A stretch of DNA of 64,000 nt from JAMQPK01 sp963761975 (GTDB lineage: Bacteria; Acidobacteriota; Vicinamibacteria; Vicinamibacterales; JAMQPK01): positions 62,001 through 126,000 of the forward strand of contig CAVXIR010000007.1 in NCBI GenBank assembly GCA_963761975.1, in the 5' to 3' direction. A program made the position numbers and the translations under genes. The notes under the pieces are model-generated. The model was not told the DNA's origin, did no database searches, and was given only the letters and a program-made list of their open reading frames with translations. Numbering within the stretch: position 1 is the first letter of the stretch; every line of letters begins with the position of its first letter. Below, piece after piece: positions 38,073-46,800 of the stretch.

Positions 38073-39842
38073 TCAATGTGGCCGACGCTCGTCGTTGAAG
38101 CCGAACGCGTGGAGCGTGCCGTCGTGCGTGCCGATGTAGATTTGTCCCAGCCCACTCCAAAAGCTGCCTGGGGAAGCAACCGCGCTCATCGCCTTCCCGC
38201 TCGTCCAGAGCCGCCGTCCCGCGACTCCGTCGTAGGCGTGAAGGACGGCCGGAGTGCCACGTGCGGGCGTAGCCGCGGACAGGCCGGTCGCCAGTGTGAA
38301 CACGACGCCATTGACGATGATCGGTGTGCCCGGAGCGGTGAGGTTGTGCGAGACCCACGCTGGTTCCACCGAGAGCGTGCCGCCGGTGTCGATGACCTTC
38401 AACGCCACTACCGCGCCGGCCGACACGGGACCATTGGCAGTCGGCATTCCGGCGGATAGACGGCCTGCGACGGGCATGAGAATCCACGAGGTGGTCCCGC
38501 CGGCGGGGTTGGGCCCGATGGCCGCGTCGGACTGCTGCCATGCGGCGAGTGCATCAGCACTCACTGTCGCTCCCGCGCCCAGCCACGGTCGTGACGCACC
38601 GAGCGGTGTCGCGTGATCGGGACCGCCAAGCGAGTTGGCATTCAGCAGCAGCACACGGCCGTCTTTCGTCGCGGCGGCGACGATCTCCCTGTCGCCGTGA
38701 CGGAGAATCGTCGGACCGGTGACGAACTCTGCCGTCGCATGCGTAAACCAGTCCTTCAACTGCAACGTCTTCGGATCGAGCGCCACTATCGCATTCGACT
38801 TGCCATCCCCGGAACTCCGTCCGGTGCCGATCGCGGCGATGAGCGTGCCATCGGAGGTGAAGGCAATCGCACCGACGAGGCCTCCGCCATTCGTGTTCCA
38901 CGAGGTGACCGGCTTCGCGTCGCTGTCGAGATCGATCGACCAGATGGCGTTCGACGCGCCGCCGCACTCGCCAGATGTCGCGGCATACAGCATCGTGTCC
39001 ACCGCGATGGGTGCCGACCATTTCGAGTTGGCGGGAAGGAATGGCGCCGGCTTCTGAATGTCCTTGCCCGATGCGAGGCCGAGCACGTGCAGCATGCCGT
39101 CGCTGGACACGACGTAGACGACACCCGAAGGGCGTCCGAGGAAGCTGAACGGGCCCGCTTCGTCTTTGCGCGCGGCGCCCGGGATTCGTTCGCCAACCTG
39201 GCCGCCGCGTGCGGGCGGCACCGGCGGAGGAGCCGGTGCTGATCCCCGAGCCGCGCCGGACGGCGCGCCTGGCGGTGTTGTGCCAGCCGGACCGCCGATT
39301 CGTCCTTCGACCGGAACACCCTCTCCGGGTTCACCCAGCAGGCTGCGGTACCCGACATTGCCGCGCCCGCCGCCGAATGGATTTGCGCGGGCGGCGGTCG
39401 CCGACGCGTCGAGGGGCACGATGCGCGTGGCGCCCGACGTCATTCCGCCGGGGCACGCAGGAGTCGCCGCAGGAACAACAAGATCGAACTGACGTTCCCA
39501 CACGAGATAGCCAAGGTCGTTGTCGATGCCGTAGATGCTGTTCGAACTGCCCGCCACGAGCGACATGGGAACGAACAGCGTCACGCCGCTTGCGGTCACA
39601 CCTTGCGCGGGACCGTGCAGCCCGCGCGGTCGGTTGTTGAGCTTCGTCTTCCACTGCAGCTCGAACCCGGGCGCCGACAACGCCTGCGCGGAAATCTTGT
39701 CGTCGCTGCGGACCCACGATGTGCGCTGGGCATCGGCCAGCGCCGTTAACCACTGTGACCCTCCTCGTCCGACTTGCGCCAACGAGGTACTCGCGGCGAG
39801 TAGAGCAGTGATGCCCACGAAGCCGACAGGGTGAGCGCGCAT
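38073..39842 (-). CDS. Exported quinoprotein-like beta-propeller protein
   Basis: A 589-residue protein; the ATG at 39842 gives a signal peptide (MRAHPVGFVGITALLAASTS). Repeated propeller blades with PQQ-like tryptophan-docking motifs: SIYGIDNDLGYLVWERQFD, VVYVVSSDGMLHVLGLASGKD, VLHAYDGVAGRRLWTSGKAM and IYIGTHDGTLHAFGF. A Gly/Pro/Ala-rich insert (about residues 165-220) breaks the blade pattern. No catalytic residues of PQQ alcohol dehydrogenases can be assigned, so it is more likely a binding or scaffold propeller than a dehydrogenase. It overlaps by one base the stop of the preceding, related propeller gene (TGATG), so the two are coupled and probably work as a pair. Confidence 0.82.
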   Translation of the reverse strand: MRAHPVGFVGITALLAASTSLAQVGRGGSQWLTALADAQRTSWVRSDDKISAQALSAPGFELQWKTKLNNRPRGLHGPAQGVTASGVTLFVPMSLVAGSSNSIYGIDNDLGYLVWERQFDLVVPAATPACPGGMTSGATRIVPLDASATAARANPFGGGRGNVGYRSLLGEPGEGVPVEGRIGGPAGTTPPGAPSGAARGSAPAPPPVPPARGGQVGERIPGAARKDEAGPFSFLGRPSGVVYVVSSDGMLHVLGLASGKDIQKPAPFLPANSKWSAPIAVDTMLYAATSGECGGASNAIWSIDLDSDAKPVTSWNTNGGGLVGAIAFTSDGTLIAAIGTGRSSGDGKSNAIVALDPKTLQLKDWFTHATAEFVTGPTILRHGDREIVAAATKDGRVLLLNANSLGGPDHATPLGASRPWLGAGATVSADALAAWQQSDAAIGPNPAGGTTSWILMPVAGRLSAGMPTANGPVSAGAVVALKVIDTGGTLSVEPAWVSHNLTAPGTPIIVNGVVFTLATGLSAATPARGTPAVLHAYDGVAGRRLWTSGKAMSAVASPGSFWSGLGQIYIGTHDGTLHAFGFNDERRPH

Positions 39843-41429
39843 CAAGACCCTCCGGCTGACTGAGCGATCCCGAAACAATACAGCATACCGTCGAATGTGG
39901 CGATATACGCACGACCGTTCGCGACAGTCAGTCCGCTGAAGTGATTCCACGACTCGATCTGGTTACCGCTCGACCACAGTTCCTTGCCCGTCTGGCCGTC
40001 GAGCGCATAGAGCGCGGCGCGCCGCGAGTTCGGGACGCGTCGAACGGGGCCCGAGCTCAGGCCGCCGCCGTAGACACTGCCGCCTGCCTCGTCCCAGGCC
40101 TTGTCAGCAACGACTTGAGTGCCATCTTCGCCTGCCGCATACGTAAAGACGACGCCGTTGGCGATGACGGCTTCCTCCGCGAGATCCATGTCACGCGAAA
40201 GCCAGGCGGGTATGAGTTGCCACTTGCCGCCACGCTGTTCGAGCTTGAATGCGGCGACACCTCCACCGGCCGGCCGCGCATGCTCGATCGGGGCCTTGAA
40301 CTGTGTGCTCACCGGTCCCCAGAACGGCGCGAGCACCCACTGCGTGCCGTTGTCGTCCTGCCACGCGCCGAGCGCCCCCCAGATGCCCTTCGCGTCGAAG
40401 GCTTGCGCGTCGTTGCAGATGAGCCCCGTGGTCTGCAGCGTGGTTCGATGATCCTCGCCGCCGAGCGCGTCGCGATCCAGAAGCCACAGCCGGCATTCCT
40501 TGCTGGTGCCCACGAGGAACTTGCGCCCGTGCGCATCGACGGCCATCGGCGTGACGTTCACGTCGAGATCGCGCCGCCATAGCCAGTTCGCGTTCGGCGC
40601 GCCGAAGAAGTCGACGAGCTTCAACTGCTTGTTCGCATCGAGCTTCACCGCGACGATCCCGTTTCCGAGCCGACGTGTGGGCGGATCGAACTGCGCATCG
40701 CCAGTGCCGAGAAACACCCGACCTTCTCGATCGATAGCCGCGCCGCGACGCCCCCAGAGACCGCCTCCTGCAGGAATGAAGGCGCTCGCGCGACGTGTCG
40801 CCAGATCGAACGAGTAGAACGCATTCGTGAGCCCGCCGCAGCCTTGCGCCGTTGCGGTGTAGACGACGCCGTTGTGCAGGTTGAGTGCGTAGGGTTTGCC
40901 GCCGCCAGGGATAAATTTCTCCGGCGCCGCAACGTCCTGGCCGTCCGCCACGTTCACCTGCCGAAGCCGGCCGTCCCACGACACCGCGTACAACGGTGTA
41001 CTCGCCCGGAGACGTCTCCGCCATGGTCGGGACTGCGGTCTGCCCGCCGGGGCAGAGTGTGTCGTTCGTCCCGCCCGGTTTTGCGAGCGTGCTGTCGAAG
41101 CGGCGATGCCAGAGCTGCTGACCGGTGGCGACGTCGATGCCAAACAGGTCGTCCGAGACGCCCGCCACGACCCCAATCTCACGAGTACCCTGTGAACTCG
41201 TGACGCGCTCGGCAATGAGAGGTGCAAACAGGTTGTGCATCGCGCGCGGCTTGCTCTCGAGCGTCAGCTTCCAGAGCAGCTTCATCTGTCCAACGTTGCC
41301 GCGCGTGAACACCTTCTCGTCCCGAACCCATCCCGTGCGCGCCGTGTCTACACCTTCGCTCAGGAAATCCGACGCAGCGGTCGCTCCGGACGACAGCAGT
41401 AGAACGATCCCGATCCTGATAAGTCGCAT
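39842..41429 (-). pseudogene. Exported quinoprotein-like beta-propeller, frameshifted near residue 140
   Basis: The ATG at 41429 gives the signal peptide MRLIRIGIVLLLSSGATAAS and a first part with TLESKPRAMHNLFAP, DDLFGIDVATGQQLWHRRFD and CPGGQTAVPTMAE. At about 40993-41003 (minus-strand GAGTACACCGTTGTAC) the homology moves to another frame, which continues TPLYAVSWDGRLRQVNVADG, CGGLTNAFYSFDLATRR, GGGLWGRRGAAIDREGRVFLGTG and the final TFDGMLYCFGIA. Joined, the two make one propeller of about 530 residues like the neighbour downstream. The shift equals one extra or two missing bases. Either a recent mutation or an assembly error; the rest of both parts is intact, so an error is quite possible. 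Confidence 0.75.
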
Positions 41430-41567
41430 GGCTGTTGTGAGGGCAATCCTGCTCCGGATGCCGGGATTTTTCAAGCATGGCGAAGTTGAGCCTCGACCGG
41501 CGGCGACCTGAACGCGGCGAGACAGCGATGCCTGTGCGAGCATCGCCGTGCCGTCGGCACGATCCGC

Positions 41568-42743
41568 CTACCGATCCTCGAGATCGACGACCTTCACGCA
41601 CACCGGCGAGCCCAACTCGATCTGGTGTCCGGTCGGCGTCAGGCCACCGGTTTGCTGGTCGATGCGGAAGACCACTACTGAATCCGACTGCTGGTTCGCC
41701 ACCAGCAGGTACACGCCTGTTGGATCGATGCCGAAGCCGCGCGGCGTGCTGCCCTGGGTGGGCTCGTTCTCCACGTAGCTGAGTCGTCCGGACTTCTCGT
41801 CGATCGCGAACACGACCATGCTGTCGTGCCCTCGATTGGATCCGTAGAGAAACCTGCCGGACGGATGCACCTGCACATCGGCGGTGCTGAAACCGGGCAT
41901 CGCGGCCTGGCCTGCCGGCAGCGTGGAAACCGTCTGTATTGCGGTCAACCCGCCGCGCTGCGGGTCGCTGCTGAATGCCGTCAGGGTCACGTCAATCTCG
42001 TTGATGACGTAGGCGAAGCGGCCGTGCGGATGAAATGCAAAGTGGCGCGGACCCGCGCCCGGCTGGACTGCGGCGAATGGCGGGTTGTTGGGGACGAGCG
42101 AGCCCTTGTCGGCGTCGAAGCGATAGATCAGCACCTTGTCGAGTCCGAGGTCGGCTGCGTAGGCGAAGCGATTGCCCGGGTCGAGATTGATCGAGTGTGC
42201 GCGCGGTCCCTGCTGCCGCTGCTGGTTGACGCTCGATCCCGTATGCTGGATGAAGGCGGATACCGGCTTCAGTGTGCCGTCCTTGCCGATCGGCAGGACC
42301 GCGACGCTCCCGCCTCCATAGTTCGAGACGAGGACGTTCCGGCCGGTTCGGTCCACGACCAGATAGACCGGACCGCGCCCGACGGAGGACTGCTGGTTCA
42401 GAGCCCTGAGCTTGCCGGTGGCCCGGTCGATGGCAAAGGCGCTGACCGACCCGGTTTCTTTACCTGAGAACGTCCGGACCTCGTTCGCTGCATACAGGAA
42501 ATTGCGCGTCGGGTGAACGGCGAGGTAGCTGGGATTGGCCGTTTCTCCCGCCAGTTCGGGAGCGCTCAACGCGCCCGTGGCCATGTCGAGGCGGGAGACA
42601 TGCACACCTTTGCTCTTCTTGCCCGTGTAGGTGCCGAAGTAGACGAGTGGGTCAGCGGCGGGCGAGGAGCTGCCACCTTGCCCCGAGGCAGTGACCGAGA
42701 GCATGACCAAGCCGGCGACGAGCACAAATCGGCTTTGACTCAT
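41568..42743 (-). CDS. Exported lactonase-type (Pgl/YbhE-like) seven-bladed propeller
   Basis: A 391-residue protein with a signal peptide (MSQSRFVLVAGLVMLSVTAS). The blades carry the lactonase-family pattern YLAVHPTRNFLYAANEV, NVLVSNYGGGSVAVLPI, GPRAHSINLDPGNRFAYAADLG, GAGPRHFAFHPHGRFAYVINE and TPRGFGIDPTGVYLLVANQQSDSVVVF. These match the 6-phosphogluconolactonase YbhE family, though exported members probably act on other lactones or sugars outside the cell. Upstream of the propeller pair on the same strand by 138 bp, so it may belong with them. The enzymatic substrate is not shown. Confidence 0.88.
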   Translation of the reverse strand: MSQSRFVLVAGLVMLSVTASGQGGSSSPAADPLVYFGTYTGKKSKGVHVSRLDMATGALSAPELAGETANPSYLAVHPTRNFLYAANEVRTFSGKETGSVSAFAIDRATGKLRALNQQSSVGRGPVYLVVDRTGRNVLVSNYGGGSVAVLPIGKDGTLKPVSAFIQHTGSSVNQQRQQGPRAHSINLDPGNRFAYAADLGLDKVLIYRFDADKGSLVPNNPPFAAVQPGAGPRHFAFHPHGRFAYVINEIDVTLTAFSSDPQRGGLTAIQTVSTLPAGQAAMPGFSTADVQVHPSGRFLYGSNRGHDSMVVFAIDEKSGRLSYVENEPTQGSTPRGFGIDPTGVYLLVANQQSDSVVVFRIDQQTGGLTPTGHQIELGSPVCVKVVDLEDR

Positions 42744-42831
42744 CTAAACAGGGTTCTCGGAACTTCGGATGTGCTTCGTTTCAAGCCGCTTTCTCAGCGC
42801 TCTAGTACCACAGCGTTGTGAAAAACGGTCT

Positions 42832-44514
42832 CTAGGTTGCCAGCGGCGGCCCCGTCGGAATCCGGATCGTCGGGCGCGTCGACGGATAGTCGTGCCGCTT
42901 TGCCGTGAACGTGGCGTTCAGGTATTCACCCATGTAGACCTGGCCCGAGATTGTATTGCCGGACACTTTGCCGGCGAAGGTGAACGTCACGTTGTCGCCG
43001 GGCCGGCGTTCGGAGCTGCGGAGCCTCACCTCGTCGCCCTCGATCTGGCCGATCAGGTCTCGCACGGTGAAGTCTCCCTGGTGCGAGCCCTCGATCCAGT
43101 TCTCCTTCTGCTCGATGAACAACGTGTGCCGGCTCTTGCTGCTGAAGAACTGGATCTCGACGTCCCACCGGCCGCTGAGATTCGATCCCGCCGCGGCGAC
43201 CGTCACCGCTTTAGGGCTGCGCTTCTGGGACAGCACGCTGTGAATCCGCTCCGCCACGACCTTGTCGTCGCCCGGCTGCATCATCCACGCGGTGACCGAT
43301 ACAGAGGTCGTTCCGGGATCCGGCTCGTCTCCTCGGCCACCACCGCCGCCGAGCGCAATCCTGGGCTTGCTTCTGGCCAGTTCCTCCGACACTTCTTCGC
43401 CGGTGATATTCAGCCTGGCGGGGTCCCAGCTGATCGTGAGAGACGGACTGCGGTTGCCGAGGCCAGTCGGCTCGCGCACGGACGTCTTCACGCTCTCGAT
43501 CGTCGATACTCGTTTGGAGATGTTGTCGAGCCACGAGAGCCACGTCTTCCACTCGGCGTCGTGATCGCGCTTCACCCACGCCTCGACTGCCGCCACCATG
43601 CCCAGCGTTTCCTCGCGCCCAACCTTGTTGTCCCGCCCCGGACCATGGTGCGGCGCGCTCGCCTGCCACGCCGACATGAGCAGGTCCTTGCGGCCAAGGA
43701 GCAGCCCGGCGCACTGCGGCCCGCACAGGGCCTTGCCGCCGCTGTACGCCACAATCGTGGCGCCCCTTTGTAGGTGAACGGATGGAATCGTCAGAATCTC
43801 GGCAGCCGCATCGACCAGGATGGGGATATTCTTCGGTTGCGCGATCTTTGCTACGGCCTCCAGCGACAGTGGGTTGGTGGGCTGACCGCCGGATGTCAGG
43901 TAGATCATTGCAGTCCGCGGGTTGATGGCCCGCTCTAGCTCCTCGGGTGTGTTCACGGTGATGACGGTGACGCCGACGTTGCGCACGGCGTGGTCGTACA
44001 CGTTTCGCGAGGACTGAGGGATGATGACCTCGGTCTTGTCGAAGCCGGTGAGGTCGGGAACACGAACGAGCTTCTCGGGGTTGCCACCCGTCACGCACGC
44101 AATGGTGACGTGCTTCAACCCTGCGGCGCATCCGGCCGACACCATGCCCCACTCGGCGCCCGTCAGCTCGGCGAGTCGTCGCCCGACGCCGTCCGCCAGT
44201 TCGTCCATCTGCACGTAGTACTTGGAGGCCGCGTCCATGGCGGCCCGGACCTCTGGCCGCTCCACGGAGCCGCCGATGATCGTGAACGTCCCGCGGCAAT
44301 TGATGATCGGTTCGACGCCGATCGACTGGTAGATCTGCGGCCCAGGTGTGAGCGGGCCCATTGCCGCCTCCACCTCTTCACTCACGCCGCCGAGCAGTAC
44401 CGGAAGCGCGAGCACGTTGCCGATCTGGAACAGCTCACGCCGCGTGACGCCGGACGGCGCCGTCTCCACGCTGTGTTCGTGCTGCGAGACGTTGTCGTGC
44501 AGTTTGTCAGGCAT
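42832..44514 (-). CDS. Tat-exported SelA-like PLP enzyme with C-terminal beta domain
   Basis: A 560-residue protein. RR at residues 25-26 (GVTRRELFQIGNVLALPVL) marks a twin-arginine signal. Residues about 58-435 are a fold-type I PLP enzyme like SelA-related D-glucosaminate-6-phosphate ammonia-lyase: INCRGTFTIIGGS, EWGMVSAGCAAGLKH, YLTSGGQPT, ILVDAAAE (D235 to the PLP nitrogen) and AYSGGKALCGPQ (K261, Schiff base). Residues about 445-545 are an added beta-rich domain (SGRWDVEIQFFSSK, GKVSGNTISGQVYMG) not found in ordinary SelA-like enzymes. It starts 8 nt after the stop of the triple-RidA gene, so both are coupled. A beta-elimination or ammonia-lyase reaction outside the membrane is inferred. 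Confidence 0.82.
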   Translation of the reverse strand: MPDKLHDNVSQHEHSVETAPSGVTRRELFQIGNVLALPVLLGGVSEEVEAAMGPLTPGPQIYQSIGVEPIINCRGTFTIIGGSVERPEVRAAMDAASKYYVQMDELADGVGRRLAELTGAEWGMVSAGCAAGLKHVTIACVTGGNPEKLVRVPDLTGFDKTEVIIPQSSRNVYDHAVRNVGVTVITVNTPEELERAINPRTAMIYLTSGGQPTNPLSLEAVAKIAQPKNIPILVDAAAEILTIPSVHLQRGATIVAYSGGKALCGPQCAGLLLGRKDLLMSAWQASAPHHGPGRDNKVGREETLGMVAAVEAWVKRDHDAEWKTWLSWLDNISKRVSTIESVKTSVREPTGLGNRSPSLTISWDPARLNITGEEVSEELARSKPRIALGGGGGRGDEPDPGTTSVSVTAWMMQPGDDKVVAERIHSVLSQKRSPKAVTVAAAGSNLSGRWDVEIQFFSSKSRHTLFIEQKENWIEGSHQGDFTVRDLIGQIEGDEVRLRSSERRPGDNVTFTFAGKVSGNTISGQVYMGEYLNATFTAKRHDYPSTRPTIRIPTGPPLAT

Positions 44515-44522
44515 TGTCTCTC

Positions 44523-45752
44523 CTACTTCACCGCAATCAATGAAATCTGTTCCAGGCCGGGATACGTGTCCTCGTTCCGGGGCGTGCGGTCCGCCGGCAC
44601 GAGCTGCGCCACGGTAGTGCGAGCCGGCGGGGCATCGGGAAAATATTGTGCGTAGATTCGGTTCATGCGTGGAAAATCGTTCATGTCGTCCAGGTACACA
44701 TTGGTCGCCACCACATTGGAGAGCGCCAACCCGGCTTCTTCCAGCCCGTCGAGCAAATTCCGCATCGTCTGCCGCACCTGCGCTTCGATGGTGCCCACCC
44801 AGATTCCCTGCAGATTCCTCGGCCCGGGCGTGAACGGCCCCTTGGCCGAACAGTAATACGTGTCGTCGGCAAACACGCAGGGGCTGGCCGTCGGGCTCGG
44901 GCTCATGTTCTTCGGTCTCACGGCGAGCCGCGTCGACAAATCGGCGCCGGCCACGCCGGTGAATGCGATCGTGTTGCCGCCCGGGAGGCTCGTGACTCGA
45001 ATCGTGGCTCGCGCCGGCGTGTTGCCGTATTCGAAATGCTTCGCGTAGATATCATTCATCCTCTGCGAGGCCTTGTCCGTCAGGTACGGGTTGACGAACA
45101 CCATGTGGCGGAAGTCCATGCCGGCCGCGGCGAGCGTCTGTTTCATGTTGTCGAATGCGAGCTGCACCTGGGCATCCAGATCCTGCGGGATCCTGCCCGC
45201 CGCATCGGCGCCCATGAAACCGGACAGGTAGAGCCGGTTGCCGGCCATCATTCCCGGTGACCAGGACAGGTTCTGCGAGTAGCCGGGCGGGGCGATGCGT
45301 CTCTTGCGCGCCAGATCGCGGTACGCGACCGCGTTGATCTCGACTGCGATGTCGGTGGGCAGCCTGTAGACCCCGAGCACTGCGCGGGCAGGCGGCGCCG
45401 AGGCAAAGAACTCTTTCCACACGCGGTCCATCGCGTCGTAGTGCGCCATGTCGTTCAAATAAACCTGGCTGTAAACGACGTGCTCCATCGTGAGCCCGGC
45501 GGCTTCCACGATGGCCTTTACGTTCTCCAGTGTCTGCCGCGCCTGGCCCTCGATGGTGGCGGGAAGCGTTCCGGCGGCGTCTCGCCCCCCTTGACCGGAG
45601 ACGTAGAGAAAATCACCGGCGAAAATCCCGGGGCTGTACGGACCGATGGGTTTGACCCCGGGCGGAGCGATCACCCGTTTCTCCGCTCCCGCACCGGGAG
45701 TACTGAAGAGAACCATGACACCGCCAATGAGCAGCAGAGCGACACGCGTCAT
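44523..45752 (-). CDS. Exported protein of three fused RidA domains
   Basis: A 409-residue protein from the ATG at 45752 with a signal peptide (MTRVALLLIGGVMVLFSTPG AGA). Three RidA/YjgF domains follow: residues about 28-145 (GPYSPGIFAGDFLYVSGQ, PARAVLGV, VEINAVAY), 153-268 (SWSPGMMAGNRLYLSGF, PARATIRV) and 282-407 (SPCVFADDTYYCSAKG, PARTTVAQ, LEQISLIAV). Each keeps the key Arg (R123, R248, R378) that binds the carboxylate of imine or enamine substrates; the acidic partner is clear in domains 1 and 3 only. RidA normally is a homotrimer that hydrolyses reactive imines made by PLP enzymes, so this chain may fold as a covalent trimer. It precedes the PLP enzyme by 8 nt, a close functional match. 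Confidence 0.85.
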   Translation of the reverse strand: MTRVALLLIGGVMVLFSTPGAGAEKRVIAPPGVKPIGPYSPGIFAGDFLYVSGQGGRDAAGTLPATIEGQARQTLENVKAIVEAAGLTMEHVVYSQVYLNDMAHYDAMDRVWKEFFASAPPARAVLGVYRLPTDIAVEINAVAYRDLARKRRIAPPGYSQNLSWSPGMMAGNRLYLSGFMGADAAGRIPQDLDAQVQLAFDNMKQTLAAAGMDFRHMVFVNPYLTDKASQRMNDIYAKHFEYGNTPARATIRVTSLPGGNTIAFTGVAGADLSTRLAVRPKNMSPSPTASPCVFADDTYYCSAKGPFTPGPRNLQGIWVGTIEAQVRQTMRNLLDGLEEAGLALSNVVATNVYLDDMNDFPRMNRIYAQYFPDAPPARTTVAQLVPADRTPRNEDTYPGLEQISLIAVK

Positions 45753-45801
45753 TGCACCTCCGGCCCCGCCCCGTTTCAGCGCGGATTGTATCGCTGATCG
45801 G

Positions 45802-45807
45802 TATAAT
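45802..45807 (+). promoter_or_regulatory. Putative -10 element for the RraA-like gene
   Basis: A perfect TATAAT at 45802-45807 lies 42 bp before the ATG at 45849, in the 96-bp gap between the divergent RidA and RraA genes. No good -35 box is seen at the usual distance, so it may rely on an activator. A shared control of both divergent units from this gap is plausible. Confidence 0.4.
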
Positions 45808-45848
45808 CCGCGCACGGCATGTCTTTCAGCTCCGAAGGGAGGCCACTG

Positions 45849-46745
45849 ATGTCACGCATAGCCTTGTTGCTGGTTGCCGCGATGTTTTTGTGTGTCGAAT
45901 CCGCATCCACTCAACTCTTTCAGTGGACGCCGGAACAGTTGATCAAGTACACGCGCAAGAATCCGTATGACCGCTTCCCGGACGGCAGGCCGAGGGTGCC
46001 CGATGAGATGCTGAAAAGGCTGAAGGGCCTCGTCGCCGAAGAGGTGCAGGCGGCGTTGCCCAGCCAGGAGTTCCCGAACCAGTTCGAGTCTCGGGATGGC
46101 TGGAGAGTGCTGCAGCCCGACAAGAAGATGGTCGGGCGAGTGTTGACGGTCCAGTTCATGCCGGCGCGCGGCGACATCGCCGAAGTGGACGAAGCTGACG
46201 CGAAGGCGAAGGGCACGTCGGCCGCCCGAAACCAGACCGCGATTGACATGCTGCAGCCGGGCGACGTGATCGTGGCCGACGTCTTCGGGGCGGACTGGAA
46301 CTTCGTCGGCAACAAGCTCGCCCACTACATTCAGACCACCACCGGCAACGGCATGATCGTCGACGGCGGCGTCTACTGGCTCGACCGCATTGCGGAAACG
46401 GGGATGCAGGCGTATTACAAGAACTCGTTTCCGACGCAGGGCATGCGCGTGATGGTCACGGGCATCAACATCCCTGTGCGAATCGGCAAGACGCTCGTCA
46501 TGCCGGGCGACGTGGTGCTCGCCGATCGCGAAGGCCTCTGGTTCATTCCGCCGCACAAGGTGCAAGAGGTGGTCGAATCCGGAGAGATGTCGAAAGCGCG
46601 CGACGACTGGAGCCTCATGATGCTGGGCACTGGGAAGTACACCTCCCGCCAGATTTATGGGCCGCTGCCGCCGGAGTTGCAGAAGCAGCGCGACGACTAC
46701 GTGTTTCAAAAGACCGGTCGCAGGCCGACGCCGCGCAACCAGTAG
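45849..46745 (+). CDS. Exported RraA/HMG-aldolase-like protein
   Basis: A 298-residue protein; the ATG at 45849 follows GGGAGG and gives a signal peptide (MSRIALLLVAAMFLCVESAS). The body matches the RraA family (RraA-like proteins, 4-hydroxy-4-methyl-2-oxoglutarate/oxaloacetate aldolases): MVGRVLTVQFMPARGD, DMLQPGDVIVADVFG, GMIVDGGVYWLDRIA, MRVMVTGINIPVRIGKTLVMPGDVVLADREGLWFIPP. The GDVVLADREG block is the family's signature; GGVYWLD replaces the usual GGxRD, so the Arg-Asp pair of active aldolases is altered. Divergent from the RidA-PLP pair and 55 bp before the amidohydrolase gene. Cleavage of a keto acid from the pathway is possible but not shown. Confidence 0.82.
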   Translation: MSRIALLLVAAMFLCVESASTQLFQWTPEQLIKYTRKNPYDRFPDGRPRVPDEMLKRLKGLVAEEVQAALPSQEFPNQFESRDGWRVLQPDKKMVGRVLTVQFMPARGDIAEVDEADAKAKGTSAARNQTAIDMLQPGDVIVADVFGADWNFVGNKLAHYIQTTTGNGMIVDGGVYWLDRIAETGMQAYYKNSFPTQGMRVMVTGINIPVRIGKTLVMPGDVVLADREGLWFIPPHKVQEVVESGEMSKARDDWSLMMLGTGKYTSRQIYGPLPPELQKQRDDYVFQKTGRRPTPRNQ

Positions 46746-46800
46746 CGAGCGGACGGGAGTGGGCAAGTCACGCACGGTCGAGTCGTCTGGAGGGAAGACA

